Shown here one piece after another: positions 32,277 through 42,083 of a stretch of DNA of 64,000 nucleotides. Position numbers and translations under genes: made by a program. Location of the stretch: NCBI GenBank assembly GCA_002421605.1, contig DISJ01000008.1, forward strand, positions 156,506 through 220,505, written 5' to 3'. The stretch comes from Rhodobacteraceae bacterium UBA6213. GTDB taxonomy: Bacteria; Pseudomonadota; Alphaproteobacteria; Rhodobacterales; Rhodobacteraceae. The notes under the pieces were generated by a model that was given only the letters and a program-made list of their open reading frames with translations, searched no databases and was not told the DNA's origin. The number at the start of each line of letters is the position of its first letter. Position 1 is the first letter of the stretch.

Positions 32277-33959
32277 TCAGTCGGCAATCAAGCGGCTGAC
32301 GACCAGCGTCACCTCGGGCTTCTTGCCAATTTCCTCCATCGTCACCTGCCGCACGATGCGCCGGATCGCCTCGTCAAGTTTTTCGTCCGACGCGATCACC
32401 TTGGCACCGGCGCGTTCCAGAAACTCGGCGATTTCCGTCTCGATCATCTCGTCAAGGGCGTTCCCCGAACGGCCGGTAGGGGCGAGCCCCATCAGCTCTA
32501 CCCAGGCGTCGCCCAGTGGCAGGTCTTCTTCGTCTACGATCACCGTTATCAGAACATGGCCGCCCATCGCCATGCGCAAGCGGTCGCGCACCACGCCGTC
32601 AAGCGCGCCGATCATCACCGAACCGTCAAGATAGGCGCGCCCGGTTTCGACATGTTCCACCACCTCGGGCATGTCGCCGGTCAAATCCAGCATGGTGCCG
32701 TTGGTCGCCACTTCTGAGGCGATGCCTTTGGCGGTTGCGATCCGCGCGTGTTCGCGCAGATGGCGGTGTTCACCGTGCATCGGAATAAGGATTTGTGGGT
32801 TCAAAAGGTCGTGCACGGCTTCCAAATCGGGGCGGTTTGCGTGACCTGAAACGTGGTAGAGCCCGCCGTGGTCATCGACCACATTGACCCCCATTTCCGA
32901 AAACGCGTTCATGATGCGGATCACGCCGCGCTCATTGCCCGGAATCGTCTTTGATGAAAACAGGAATGTGTCGCCGTCTTTCATCTGCAACCCGAGGTAT
33001 TTGCCACGGCTAAGTTGCGCGCTGGCGGCGCGCCGTTCGCCCTGGCTGCCAGTCACGATCAGCATCAGCCGGTTGCGCGGGACCTTTACCGCATCTTCGG
33101 GCTGCAGAATCGTTGGGAAATTGGTCAGCACACCGGTTTCGACCGCGGCCGTTACCATCCGCTTCATCGCGCGCCCAAGCAGGCACACCTGCCGCCCGGC
33201 CGCAGTTCCGGCCTCGGCGAGTGTTTTCAGTCGCGCCACGTTCGAGGCAAAGGTGGTGGCTGCAACCATACCGTTCTGCGCTGAAATCAACTCGGCCAAG
33301 GGCACCGCAAGCGTGGTTTCCGATCTGCCGGGAAGCGGGCTGAAGACGTTGGTCGAGTCACAGACGAGCACCTTCACGCCCGCGCCTTCGCGCGCGACCG
33401 CGTGCCAGACCAACGGGTCGAACGCCTCGCCCACCACCGGATTGCCGTCGAGCTTGAAGTCACCGGTATGCACGATGCGCCCCGCAGGCGTATCGATAAT
33501 CAGCGCCGAACTTTCGGGGATGGAGTGGCTGACGGGCACGAATTGCACCGAAAAGGGCCCAGCCTGCACCACATCGGGGCGCGGGGCGTGTAGATTGAGC
33601 GCCTCGGTTGGCAACCCTGCCTCTTCAAACTTCAGCTCGGCCAGGCGCCCGGTGAATTTGCGCAAATGCACCGGCACCTTCAGCCGCGCCCAGTAATGCG
33701 CCAAAGCGCCAAGATGGTCTTCGTGCCCGTGGGTTATGAAGATCGCCTCAAGCCTGCCTGCGTTTGCTTCGAGCCAGTCGATTTCGGGCATGATCAGATC
33801 GACACCCGGCGAGGTATCCATATCGGGGAAGGTCACGCCCAGATCGACCAGTATCAGCCGCTCTGCGCCCTCAGGCCCGTAGCCATAGACATAGGCATTC
33901 ATGCCAATTTCGCCCGCGCCGCCCAGCGGTAAGTAAATCAGCCGGTTTTTCTTCTTCAT
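32277..33959 (-). CDS. rnj: Ribonuclease J
   Basis: 560 residues. Metallo-beta-lactamase/beta-CASP fold: HxHxDH motif in FITHGHEDHLGAL, further metal ligands in HSIPES and HTGDFKLDG, CASP segments VVPRNRLMLIVTGSQGERRAA-like and HVSGHANRPDLE, plus GEHRHLREHARIA. RNase J has 5'-3' exo- and endo-nuclease activity and is the main exonuclease for mRNA and rRNA maturation in many alphaproteobacteria. The start overlaps the coaX stop by 4 bp. Confidence 0.94.
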   Translation of the reverse strand: MKKKNRLIYLPLGGAGEIGMNAYVYGYGPEGAERLILVDLGVTFPDMDTSPGVDLIMPEIDWLEANAGRLEAIFITHGHEDHLGALAHYWARLKVPVHLRKFTGRLAELKFEEAGLPTEALNLHAPRPDVVQAGPFSVQFVPVSHSIPESSALIIDTPAGRIVHTGDFKLDGNPVVGEAFDPLVWHAVAREGAGVKVLVCDSTNVFSPLPGRSETTLAVPLAELISAQNGMVAATTFASNVARLKTLAEAGTAAGRQVCLLGRAMKRMVTAAVETGVLTNFPTILQPEDAVKVPRNRLMLIVTGSQGERRAASAQLSRGKYLGLQMKDGDTFLFSSKTIPGNERGVIRIMNAFSEMGVNVVDDHGGLYHVSGHANRPDLEAVHDLLNPQILIPMHGEHRHLREHARIATAKGIASEVATNGTMLDLTGDMPEVVEHVETGRAYLDGSVMIGALDGVVRDRLRMAMGGHVLITVIVDEEDLPLGDAWVELMGLAPTGRSGNALDEMIETEIAEFLERAGAKVIASDEKLDEAIRRIVRQVTMEEIGKKPEVTLVVSRLIAD

Positions 33960-34735
33960 GCTGCCTGCGTCTCCATGTTGAAGCGGTGGATCAGCACCAG
34001 CCCATGCATTGTCAGATCGTCCTCGACCGCTTCGAACAGATCGAACCCCGCGTCAAACAGCGCGGCCAGCCCGCCGGTAGCGATCACTTTGATAGGGCGC
34101 GGACGTTCGCTCCTTATCTGGCGCACGATACCTTCTACAAGCCCGATATAGCCAAAATAGACCCCGGACTGGATGCAGGCGACCGTATTGGTGCCAATCG
34201 CCACAGTGGGGTGCGAAATATCCACATGCGGCAAGGCCGCGGCGGCCATGTGCAGCGCCTCAAGGCTAAGGTTGACGCCGGGCGCGATGACCCCGCCGAT
34301 ATAGGCGCCGTCGATATCTATTACGTCAAAGGTGGTGGCGGTGCCGAAATCCACAACGATCAAATCGCCACCATGGCGATCAAACCCCGCGACCGTGTTG
34401 ACCAGCCGGTCGGGGCCGACTGTGGTGCCCTGATCGACCCGCGGGGCCACCGGCAACAGGCAATCGGGCTTGCCCACCACCAGTGGGCGACACTCGTAAT
34501 ACCGGTTGCAGAGCACACGTAGGTTGAACACAACACGCGGCACGGTCGATGAGATGATCGCCTCGCTGATCTGCGCATCAATCCGGCGCAGGGCCATAAG
34601 CCCGGAAAGCCAGACGTAATATTCATCAGCGGTGGTGCGATGGTCGGTGGCAATTCGCCAAGTGGCGAGAAACTGCTTTCCGTCCCAGACCGAGAAAACG
34701 GTATTGGTATTGCCGCAGTCAATGCACAGAAGCAT
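33956..34735 (-). CDS. coaX: Type III pantothenate kinase
   Basis: 259 residues. ASKHA fold: CIDCGNTNTVFSVWDG (phosphate loop), GPDRLVNTVAGF, VDFGTATTFDVID, GGVIAPGVNLSLEALH and ATGGLAALF. Phosphorylates pantothenate in CoA synthesis; potassium-dependent and CoA-insensitive in this family. In a run with birA and rnj, directly downstream of nuo. Confidence 0.94.
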   Translation of the reverse strand: MLLCIDCGNTNTVFSVWDGKQFLATWRIATDHRTTADEYYVWLSGLMALRRIDAQISEAIISSTVPRVVFNLRVLCNRYYECRPLVVGKPDCLLPVAPRVDQGTTVGPDRLVNTVAGFDRHGGDLIVVDFGTATTFDVIDIDGAYIGGVIAPGVNLSLEALHMAAAALPHVDISHPTVAIGTNTVACIQSGVYFGYIGLVEGIVRQIRSERPRPIKVIATGGLAALFDAGFDLFEAVEDDLTMHGLVLIHRFNMETQAA

Positions 34736-34751
34736 GTCCGGCCCTCCGGGG

Positions 34752-35513
34752 TCAAAAAAATATATCGGCTGCCGCCATGCTAACCCGGCCTTGCGGCGTT
34801 TGCAGCACTATCGCGCCGCTTTCGTCGATGGTTTCAAAAATTCCGCTCTGTGTGCGCTGCCCGGTGCGGGCGGTCACGGCCTGACCCAGCCGCGCGGCGC
34901 GCGCCAGCCACGCACTGCGGATCGGTGCAAAGCCGAACGTTTCAAACTGCGCCTGCCAGCGCGCGAAGGCTGCCGCGAGCGGGGTTAGAAACGCCTCGGG
35001 AGTCAGGTGCACCCCCGCCGCACTGGCTAGCGCCACGGGCGCCAGCGCGCCGGGTTCCAGCGTGCCGGGGTCAGGTGCTTGGGCAAGGTTCACACCGATG
35101 CCAATCAGCAATTGCGCAACGCCCTGCCCTTGCCCGTGGCTTTCAAGCAGTATCCCCGCCACCTTGCTGCCGTTCAGCAGCACGTCATTGGGCCATTTGA
35201 TCGCAAGGGGCGCGTCGGGCCCCGCAACCGCCCCCAGCGCCTCGTGCAGCGCCAACGCTGCCACAAAGGAATACAGCGCGGCTTCGGCGGGTGCGCATTT
35301 TGGCCGAAGCGCAAGCGTGGCTGCGAAATTGCCCGGCGGATCGCGCCAGTCGCGGCCGCGTCGACCACGGCCCGCTGTTTGGCGCAGCGCCAACACCCAT
35401 GTTGGCGCGCTGCCAGTGGCCAGCCGCGCTGCGGCGGTCATGGTGCTGTCAGCCTCGGCCAGAACGTGGCGCGCCACGCCCTCTGGCCAAGACCTTACGC
35501 GATCACTGCACAA
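34752..35513 (-). CDS. birA: Biotin--[acetyl-CoA carboxylase] ligase
   Basis: About 250 residues. Catalytic region: HVLAEADSTMTAA, biotin/ATP loop RQTAGRGRRGRDW, KWPNDVLLNGSKVAGILLE and IGIGVNLAQAP, then a small C-terminal SH3-like domain. No N-terminal HTH, so it is a ligase and not a repressor. Start uncertain: TTG at 35513 gives a family-length N-terminus and overlaps nuoN by 11 bp; GTG at 35477 is the alternative. It would biotinylate AccB and the MccA encoded at 55-57 kb. Confidence 0.88.
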   Translation of the reverse strand: MCSDRVRSWPEGVARHVLAEADSTMTAAARLATGSAPTWVLALRQTAGRGRRGRDWRDPPGNFAATLALRPKCAPAEAALYSFVAALALHEALGAVAGPDAPLAIKWPNDVLLNGSKVAGILLESHGQGQGVAQLLIGIGVNLAQAPDPGTLEPGALAPVALASAAGVHLTPEAFLTPLAAAFARWQAQFETFGFAPIRSAWLARAARLGQAVTARTGQRTQSGIFETIDESGAIVLQTPQGRVSMAAADIFF

Positions 35514-36942
35514 GCGCCTGTGCCGCCGCCAGAGCCGGAGCTTCCAGCCCGAACAGGTTGGCAATACCCAGCACCATCACCAGCGCCGTGCCCATCAACA
35601 GCAGCCATTGCGGCGCGGGCATCCGCGTATCAAGCGCGTCGCCTTCGGTGCCGAAGTACATGTAGTAAACGATGCGCAGATAGTAGAAGGCGCCGATCAC
35701 CGAGGCGATCACGCCCAGCACCGCCAGCCAGTCCATGCCCGCGTTGACCGCTGCCGCCAGCACCGCGAACTTGGCGAAGAAGCCCAACATCGGCGGCACC
35801 CCGGCAAGGCTGAACATCAGCACCAGCACCGCCAGCGCCTTCAGCGGCGCGCGGCGCGCATAAAGGTTGAGGCTGGCAATGTCGGTCACTGGCGAACCAT
35901 CGCGTTCCATCGACAGGATGAAGGCGAAGGTGCCAACGTTCATCGTCACATAGATCGCCATGTAGAGCAGCATCGACTGCACGCCCTGCACGCCACCCGA
36001 CGCAAGCCCGATCAATGCGTAGCCCATATGCGCGATCGAGGAATAGGCCATCAGGCGCTTGATATTTGTTTGCCCGATCGCCGCAACCGCGCCAAGGAAC
36101 ATCGAGGTCACCGCCAACAGCGCCACGATCTGCGACCAGTCGCTAACCACACCGCCAAAGGCATCATAGACCAGACGCGCGAACAGCATCATTGCCGCAA
36201 CCTTGGGCGCGGTGGCGAAGAATGCGGTCACCGGCGTGGGCGAACCTTCGTAAACGTCAGGCGCCCACATATGGAACGGCACAGCCGAAATCTTGAACGC
36301 CATACCAGTGATCAGGAACACGAGCCCGAACAAAAGCCCAAGGCTCAGATGCCCTTCCTGCGCGACACCGAGGATGCCAGCGAAGCTGGTGGTGCCCGCA
36401 AAGCCGTACACCAGCGAGGCGCCATACAGCAGGATGCCCGAGGATAGCGCGCCAAGGACGTAGTATTTCAGCCCCGCCTCGGTCGATTTCACACTGTCGC
36501 GCCGCATCGCGGCCATCACATAAAGCGCGAGCGATTGCAGCTCTAGCCCCATGTAAAGCGCCATCAGGTCGCCCGCCGAGATCATCATCATCATGCCCAC
36601 AACCGCGAGCAAGACGAGGATCGGGTATTCAAAGCGCATCAGTCCGCGCCGCACGAGGTAGTCGGCGCTCATCGCCAGCACGGCCGCGGCCGAAAGCAGC
36701 GCCATAACCTTGCCGAACCGCGCGAAGGCATCATCAACGAACATGCCTTGAAACGCAGTACGCGCCGGCCCGCCGCCAAAGGCCAGCGAGGCGGCGGCCA
36801 ATACCAGCACCGCCACACTTAGCCACAGGATCAGCGTTGCGCGCGCGTCCTTGCCCGTCCAGACACCGACCAGCAGCGCGACCATGGCAAACACCAGGAT
36901 CGAGAACTCCGGCAGGATGATGGAGAAATCAGCGTAGGTCAT
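35503..36942 (-). CDS. nuoN: NADH-quinone oxidoreductase subunit N
   Basis: 479 residues, about 14 transmembrane helices. The antiporter-like core is clear: MALYMGLELQSLALYVMAA, SFLYGASLVYGFAG-like segment, and ATSMFLGAVAAIGQTNIKRLMAYSSIAHMGYALIG. One of three proton-pumping subunits of the complex I membrane arm. Last nuo gene; birA overlaps its end. Confidence 0.96.
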   Translation of the reverse strand: MTYADFSIILPEFSILVFAMVALLVGVWTGKDARATLILWLSVAVLVLAAASLAFGGGPARTAFQGMFVDDAFARFGKVMALLSAAAVLAMSADYLVRRGLMRFEYPILVLLAVVGMMMMISAGDLMALYMGLELQSLALYVMAAMRRDSVKSTEAGLKYYVLGALSSGILLYGASLVYGFAGTTSFAGILGVAQEGHLSLGLLFGLVFLITGMAFKISAVPFHMWAPDVYEGSPTPVTAFFATAPKVAAMMLFARLVYDAFGGVVSDWSQIVALLAVTSMFLGAVAAIGQTNIKRLMAYSSIAHMGYALIGLASGGVQGVQSMLLYMAIYVTMNVGTFAFILSMERDGSPVTDIASLNLYARRAPLKALAVLVLMFSLAGVPPMLGFFAKFAVLAAAVNAGMDWLAVLGVIASVIGAFYYLRIVYYMYFGTEGDALDTRMPAPQWLLLMGTALVMVLGIANLFGLEAPALAAAQALVQ

Positions 36943-36954
36943 TCAATTTCCCCT

Positions 36955-38490
36955 TCAGTGGACTGCCAGGACCGCGACGCTCGCGGGCAGGCTGGCATGG
37001 TATTCGGTAAGGAGGGCCGTAACGGAAGGCCCGATAAAGTCGGTCACAAGGCTTGGATAAAGCCCAAGCAGCAGCGTCATCACTACCAGCGGTGCGAAAA
37101 TCGCCTTTTCGCGGCCACTCATGTCGGTAATCGACTTCAGGCTTTCCTTGATCAGATCGCCCAGCACGACGCGGCGGTATAGCCAAAGCGCATAGGACGC
37201 GCTCAAGATCACGCCGCTGGTGGCAACCACCGCCACCCAGGTGTTGACCTGGAAGATACCGACCAGCGTCAGGAATTCACCCACAAAGCCCGAAGTGCCC
37301 GGCAAGCCGACGTTGGCCATGGTGAAGAACATGAAGACCAGCGCATAGACGGGCATCCGGTTGACGATACCGCCATAGGCCGCAATCTCGCGGGTGTGCA
37401 TACGATCGTAGATCACGCCGACGCAAAGGAACAACGCGCCTGCGATAAAGCCGTGGCTGATCATCTGGAAGATTGCGCCGTCAACACCCTGCTGGTTCGC
37501 CGCGAAGATGCCCATGGTCACAAAGCCCATGTGCGCCACCGAGGAATAGGCGATAAGCTTTTTCATATCGGTCTGCGCCAGCGCCACCAGTGAGGTGTAA
37601 ACAATGGCAATGGCCGACAGCCACAGCATCAGCGGTGTCATGACTTCCGATCCAACCGGGAACATCGGCAGGCTAAAGCGCAGGAAGCCGTAGCCCCCCA
37701 TCTTCAGCAGCACCGAGGCCAGCACGACCGAACCTGCGGTGGGTGCCTGCACGTGCGCATCTGGCAACCAGGTGTGCACCGGCCACATCGGCATTTTCAC
37801 CGCAAAGGAGGCGAAGAAGGCAAGGAACAGCAGCGTCTGCATGCCGCCGACAACTTGGATGCCAAGCAGGCTGAAATTGTCCGAAGCGAACTCGTGGCCC
37901 AAAAGTTGGACGATGTCGGTTGTGCCTGCATCGAACCACATCGCGATCATCGCAACCAGCATCAGCACCGAACCGAGGAAGGTGTAGAGGAAGAACTTGA
38001 AGGCCGCGTAAATACGTTCCTTGCCGCCCCAGATACCGATGATCAGGAACATAGGGATCAGACCAGCTTCAAAGAACAGATAGAACAGCACAAGATCAAG
38101 CGCCACGAACACGCCAATCATCAGCGATTCAAGCACCAGCATCGCGATCATGTATTCCTTGACGCGGCTCTCAACGCTCCAACAGGCGGCGATTGTCAGC
38201 GGCATCAGGAAGGTGGTGAGCATCACGAACAGAACCGAAATGCCATCTACGCCAAGCTTGTAGTTCAGCCCCAAGATCCAGGTGCGGTCTTCGACGAACT
38301 GGAAGCCGGTGTTGGAAGGGTCAAACCCACCCAGCAGGAACAGCGACACCAAGAAAGTGGCACCCGTAGCCAGCAGCGCCACCCAGCGGGCATTGCGAGC
38401 CGCTGCTGGGTCATCGCCCCGCAGAAAGAGCGCCAGCACCAGCGCCGCTACAAGCGGCAAGAAGGTGATGATGGAAAGAAGGTTTTCCAT
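36955..38490 (-). CDS. nuoM: NADH-quinone oxidoreductase subunit M
   Basis: 511 residues, ~14 transmembrane helices. Signatures: YLFFEAGLIPMFLIIGIWGG, FASFAVKMPMWPVHTWLPDAHVQAPTAGSVVLASVLLK and TDMKKLIAYSSVAHMGFV. Proton-pumping subunit. Its ATG shares a base with the nuoL stop (TAATG) and nuoN follows after 12 bp. Confidence 0.97.
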   Translation of the reverse strand: MENLLSIITFLPLVAALVLALFLRGDDPAAARNARWVALLATGATFLVSLFLLGGFDPSNTGFQFVEDRTWILGLNYKLGVDGISVLFVMLTTFLMPLTIAACWSVESRVKEYMIAMLVLESLMIGVFVALDLVLFYLFFEAGLIPMFLIIGIWGGKERIYAAFKFFLYTFLGSVLMLVAMIAMWFDAGTTDIVQLLGHEFASDNFSLLGIQVVGGMQTLLFLAFFASFAVKMPMWPVHTWLPDAHVQAPTAGSVVLASVLLKMGGYGFLRFSLPMFPVGSEVMTPLMLWLSAIAIVYTSLVALAQTDMKKLIAYSSVAHMGFVTMGIFAANQQGVDGAIFQMISHGFIAGALFLCVGVIYDRMHTREIAAYGGIVNRMPVYALVFMFFTMANVGLPGTSGFVGEFLTLVGIFQVNTWVAVVATSGVILSASYALWLYRRVVLGDLIKESLKSITDMSGREKAIFAPLVVMTLLLGLYPSLVTDFIGPSVTALLTEYHASLPASVAVLAVH

Positions 38491-40562
38491 TAGTGTGCCC
38501 CTCCGGCAAGCACGGCCCAGAACATCAGCACCGCAATGCCGATGACCATGGCGAAGGCGTAGTGGAACAGGTAGCCCGACTGGAACCGCCCGGCGAGCCG
38601 CGTAAGTCGCGGAATAAGCCCGATGGCGATGCCGTTGATAAGCCCGTCAATCGTGCGCCCATCACCCTTCTGCCAAAGGAAACGGCCAATCGCTTTGGCG
38701 GGGTTGACGAACAGCCAATCATAAAGCTCGTCGAAATACCACTTGTTGAGCAAAAAGCGGTAAAGGCGCGGCTGCAGCTCGGCCAGTTTGCGCGGCGTTG
38801 CCGGGGCGGCAATGTAAAACACCCAAGCCGTGGCAAACCCCAGCAGCATAGCGATAAAGGGCGAAACCTTTACCCAAGCGGGGGCGTGGTGCGCATCGTC
38901 TATCACTGTGTTGTCGGGCGCGAAGAACACAGCCCCCTTCGGCGCTGTCGCCATGGCATGTTCGCCCTCGGCTACCGTGGCGGCAGGTTCGGTCGCAGCA
39001 GGTGCTGCGCCTTCTGCCATGGTGATCTCTTCGTGGCTTTCAATGCCAAAGTAGGCCGTCATCTTGGCGTGATCGCCAAAGAAGCTACCATACCAAAGCA
39101 TCCCCCCGAAGATCGACCCCAGCGCCAGCACGCCAAGCGGCACGGTCATGGTCCACGGGCTTTCGTGGGCATGTTCGTGTGCATGGGCGTCGCCGCGCGG
39201 CTTGCCCCAGAAGGTCATGAACATCAGCCGCCAGCTGTAGAAGCTGGTGAAACACGCGGCCACGACCAGCGACCAGAAAGCAAAGCCGTTGCCACTGGCG
39301 AAGGCGCTTTCGATGATCGCGTCTTTCGAGAGGAACCCGGCAAAACCGATCGTGGTCAGCGGAATGCCAACACCAGTGATGGCCAGCGTGCCAATCAGCA
39401 TCGCCCAGAAAGTCAGCGGCACTTTTTTGCGCAAACCGCCATAATTGCGCATGTCTTGTTCGTGGTGCATCGCGGTAATCACCGAGCCCGCGCCAAGGAA
39501 CAGCATCGCCTTGAAGAAAGCGTGCGTCAGCAGGTGGAACATCGCGACCGGATAGGCCCCCACCCCCGCGGCGACGAACATGTAGCCCAACTGCGAACAG
39601 GTCGAATAGGCGATGACGCGCTTGATGTCGTTCTGCACCAGCCCCACGGTCGCCGCAAAAAAGGCGGTGGCAGAGCCGATATAGACGATCATCATCTTGG
39701 CGTCGGGTGCGTATTCCAGCAGCGGCGACATCCGCACCACAAGGAACACGCCCGCGGTTACCATCGTGGCCGCGTGGATCAGCGCCGAAACAGGCGTCGG
39801 GCCTTCCATCGCATCAGGTAGCCACGTGTGAAGGAAAAGCTGTGCCGATTTGCCCATGGCACCGATGAACAGCAGCACGCCAATCAGGTTGGCCGCATTC
39901 CAATGGGTCCAGAGAAACCCGAGCTCGGTTTCCGCCAATTGCGGTGCCGCGGCAAAGATCGTGTCCATATCGACCGAGCGGGTCAGGAAGAACAGCGCGA
40001 AAATCCCAAGCGAAAAGCCGAAGTCGCCAACCCTGTTGACCACGAAAGCCTTGATCGCAGCGGCGTTGGCAGAAGGTTTCTTGTAATAAAAGCCAATCAA
40101 CAGATACGAGGCGACCCCCACCCCTTCCCAACCGAAGAACATCTGCACGAGGTTGTCGGCAGTCACCAGCGCCAGCATCGTGAAGGTGAAGAACGAAAGA
40201 TACGCAAAGAAGCGCGCCATGTAGGGCTGGTCTTCGTTCCAGTTGGAGTCATGCTTCATGTAGCCCCAGGAATAGAGGTGCACGAAGGCCGAGATCGTGG
40301 TCACCACAACCAACATAATCGCGGTCAGCCGATCGAACCGGATCGACCAAGAGGTCTGCAAATCGCCCGAACTGATGAAGTTCAGAATGTGTATGTGCTG
40401 GGTTTCTTCGATCGGGCCCAGGAACAAGACCCAGGAAAGCACGAACGACAGGAACAAAAGCCCGGTGGTCAGTACCATCGCGCCTTTTTCGCCAATCACC
40501 CGCCAGCCAAAGCCGCCAATGACCGCGCCGACGAGCGGAGCAAAGAGAATAATCTGTTCCAT
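38490..40562 (-). CDS. nuoL: NADH-quinone oxidoreductase subunit L
   Basis: 690 residues. Core: FFGWEGVGVASYLLIGFYY, LHTWLPDAMEGPTPVSALIHAATMVTAGVFLV, VQNDIKRVIAYSTCSQLGYMF. The C-terminal part (HL-type lateral helix that braces the membrane arm) contains a His/Ala-rich cytosolic-loop segment (DAHAHEHAHESP) at about 430 and an Ala/Glu-rich insert near 500. Confidence 0.97.
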   Translation of the reverse strand: MEQIILFAPLVGAVIGGFGWRVIGEKGAMVLTTGLLFLSFVLSWVLFLGPIEETQHIHILNFISSGDLQTSWSIRFDRLTAIMLVVVTTISAFVHLYSWGYMKHDSNWNEDQPYMARFFAYLSFFTFTMLALVTADNLVQMFFGWEGVGVASYLLIGFYYKKPSANAAAIKAFVVNRVGDFGFSLGIFALFFLTRSVDMDTIFAAAPQLAETELGFLWTHWNAANLIGVLLFIGAMGKSAQLFLHTWLPDAMEGPTPVSALIHAATMVTAGVFLVVRMSPLLEYAPDAKMMIVYIGSATAFFAATVGLVQNDIKRVIAYSTCSQLGYMFVAAGVGAYPVAMFHLLTHAFFKAMLFLGAGSVITAMHHEQDMRNYGGLRKKVPLTFWAMLIGTLAITGVGIPLTTIGFAGFLSKDAIIESAFASGNGFAFWSLVVAACFTSFYSWRLMFMTFWGKPRGDAHAHEHAHESPWTMTVPLGVLALGSIFGGMLWYGSFFGDHAKMTAYFGIESHEEITMAEGAAPAATEPAATVAEGEHAMATAPKGAVFFAPDNTVIDDAHHAPAWVKVSPFIAMLLGFATAWVFYIAAPATPRKLAELQPRLYRFLLNKWYFDELYDWLFVNPAKAIGRFLWQKGDGRTIDGLINGIAIGLIPRLTRLAGRFQSGYLFHYAFAMVIGIAVLMFWAVLAGGAH

Positions 40563-40568
40563 TTGCCC

Positions 40569-40874
40569 TTATCCCTTCATCACGTTGACGTCTTCGACCT
40601 CGATCGTGCCGCGTGTGCGGAAGAACACCACCAGGATCGCTAGGCCGATTGCTGCTTCGGCAGCACCGACGGTAAGAATGAACATCGTGAACACCTGCCC
40701 AACCAGATCGTTGAGAAAGGCCGAAAAAGCCACCAAGTTGATGTTCACCGCCAGCAGCATCAGCTCGATCGACATCATGATGACGATCACGTTCTTGCGG
40801 TTCACGAAGATGCCGAAGATGCCGATCACGAAGAGTGCGGCGGCAACGCCCAGATAATGTGTCAGTCCGATCAT
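40569..40874 (-). CDS. nuoK: NADH-quinone oxidoreductase subunit K
   Basis: 101 residues, three transmembrane helices: GLTHYLGVAAALFVIGIFGI, NVIVIMMSIELMLLAVNINLV (the conserved Glu in the helix), VFTMFILTVGAAEAAIGLAILV. The start at 40874 follows GAGGGACGAA; upstream in-frame codons belong to the intergenic region. Confidence 0.97.
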   Translation of the reverse strand: MIGLTHYLGVAAALFVIGIFGIFVNRKNVIVIMMSIELMLLAVNINLVAFSAFLNDLVGQVFTMFILTVGAAEAAIGLAILVVFFRTRGTIEVEDVNVMKG

Positions 40875-40923
40875 TTCGTCCCTCGTTGGTTCCGCTTGTG
40901 GCGGCCCTTTCGTTCCGTCTCGT

Positions 40924-41478
40924 TCACGAGCCCGCGCCTGCGCTGCCGGGGTAGAAGGTCTTGCAACCGCAGCCCAGATCGAAATCATGGGCGGGCGCGG
41001 CCTCGTCGTTGGAAATTCCTACGCGGCCCGGAATCGTAACCTGCGCCGCATTGATGAAACCCGCGCCTTTCGCGTGCGCAAAAATCTCGGCCACCGACAT
41101 CGGGTGCCCCGCCTCGGCGCCGCCACGAAGCTGCGCCTCTAGCTGCTTCCAGACATCGCCCTCGGGCGCCGGTTGCATCGGCCCCTCGGTGGGGCCTGGG
41201 CCAAACACGGCCGCCTGCCCCAAGGTGCAATCCGCGACGATCATGCTGACGTGGCCATAGCAAGCGTTGCCTTCAAAGTAGTATTGCGCAACGTAACCAC
41301 CGCCCAGATTCTCGGCATCCGAGATACCGCGCGCCAGATAGGCATCGTCGTTGAAATAGATACCGCAAGCGCCATCCTGCACCGAGTTGCCCACCACCAG
41401 CGGCACGGGCGAGCAGGCCTGCGCCGGGCTTGCCACAAGCGCGGCAAGCGCCGCGATTATGAGCGGTGTTGCGTTCAC
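40924..41478 (-). CDS. Secreted protein of unknown function inside the nuo operon
   Basis: 184 residues. Signal peptide (MNATPLIIAALAALVASPAQA, probable cut after AQA), so the mature protein is periplasmic. It has Cys at about 22, 38, 74, 86 and a CGC near 170, probably disulfides. A segment reads GISDAENLGGGYVAQYYFEGNACYGHVSMIVADC. I do not recognise a family. The start overlaps nuoJ by 4 bp, so it is translated with the operon. It is not a complex I subunit known to me. Confidence 0.85.
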   Translation of the reverse strand: MNATPLIIAALAALVASPAQACSPVPLVVGNSVQDGACGIYFNDDAYLARGISDAENLGGGYVAQYYFEGNACYGHVSMIVADCTLGQAAVFGPGPTEGPMQPAPEGDVWKQLEAQLRGGAEAGHPMSVAEIFAHAKGAGFINAAQVTIPGRVGISNDEAAPAHDFDLGCGCKTFYPGSAGAGS

Positions 41479-42083
41479 AAGCCCTGCCCCGGTTTCACGT
41501 TTTTCAGGCTCATCTGCTCGCCCGGCTTGCGGTAGATTTGCGTTAGCGCATCCTGCCGCTTCACGTCTTTGCGGTGCCGCATCGTCAGCAGAATCGCGCC
41601 GATCATCGCCACCAGCAAAATCAAGCCCGCGGCCTGGAAGAGGTAGAGGTAGCGGTCATAGAGCAACTCGCCCAAAGCCACGGTGTTGGTGACCCCCTCC
41701 GGGGTTGGCGACATGCGCAGCGCCGCCGTGCCTTCGCCCGGTTCCCACGCACCAAACGCCATGCCGAGCTGCAAAAGCATGATGACGCTAATCAGCAGGC
41801 CAAGGGGTGCATAGCGCGCCAACTCGCCCTTCAGCGTCTCGAAGTCGATGTCGAGCATCATCACCACGAACAAGAACAACACCATGACCGCGCCGACGTA
41901 AACGATGACCATCAGCATCGCCACGAACTCGGCGCCCAAAAGCACAAACAGCCCTGCCCCCGAAAAGAACGCGAGGACCAGCCAGAGCACCGAGTGCACC
42001 GGGTTGCGCGATACAACCACCATTAAGCCCGCCACTACCGCCGCGATGGCGAAGAGCCAGAAGGCAAAAGCAAACACCGTCAT
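41475..42083 (-). CDS. nuoJ: NADH-quinone oxidoreductase subunit J
   Basis: 202 residues, five transmembrane helices: FAFWLFAIAAVVAGLMVVV, NPVHSVLWLVLAFFSGAGLFVLLGAEFVAMLMVIVYVGAVMVLFLFVVMMLD (the conserved pi-bulge helix), then two more. C-terminal tail RKDVKRQDALTQIYRKPGEQ. Overlaps on both sides (ATGA with the CMD gene and with the secreted-protein gene). Confidence 0.96.
   Translation of the reverse strand: MTVFAFAFWLFAIAAVVAGLMVVVSRNPVHSVLWLVLAFFSGAGLFVLLGAEFVAMLMVIVYVGAVMVLFLFVVMMLDIDFETLKGELARYAPLGLLISVIMLLQLGMAFGAWEPGEGTAALRMSPTPEGVTNTVALGELLYDRYLYLFQAAGLILLVAMIGAILLTMRHRKDVKRQDALTQIYRKPGEQMSLKNVKPGQGL

Noticed and set aside
38493..39821. A 442-codon plus-strand frame antisense to nuoL.
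   Set aside because: Very His/Arg-rich product, typical of antisense to membrane-protein genes.
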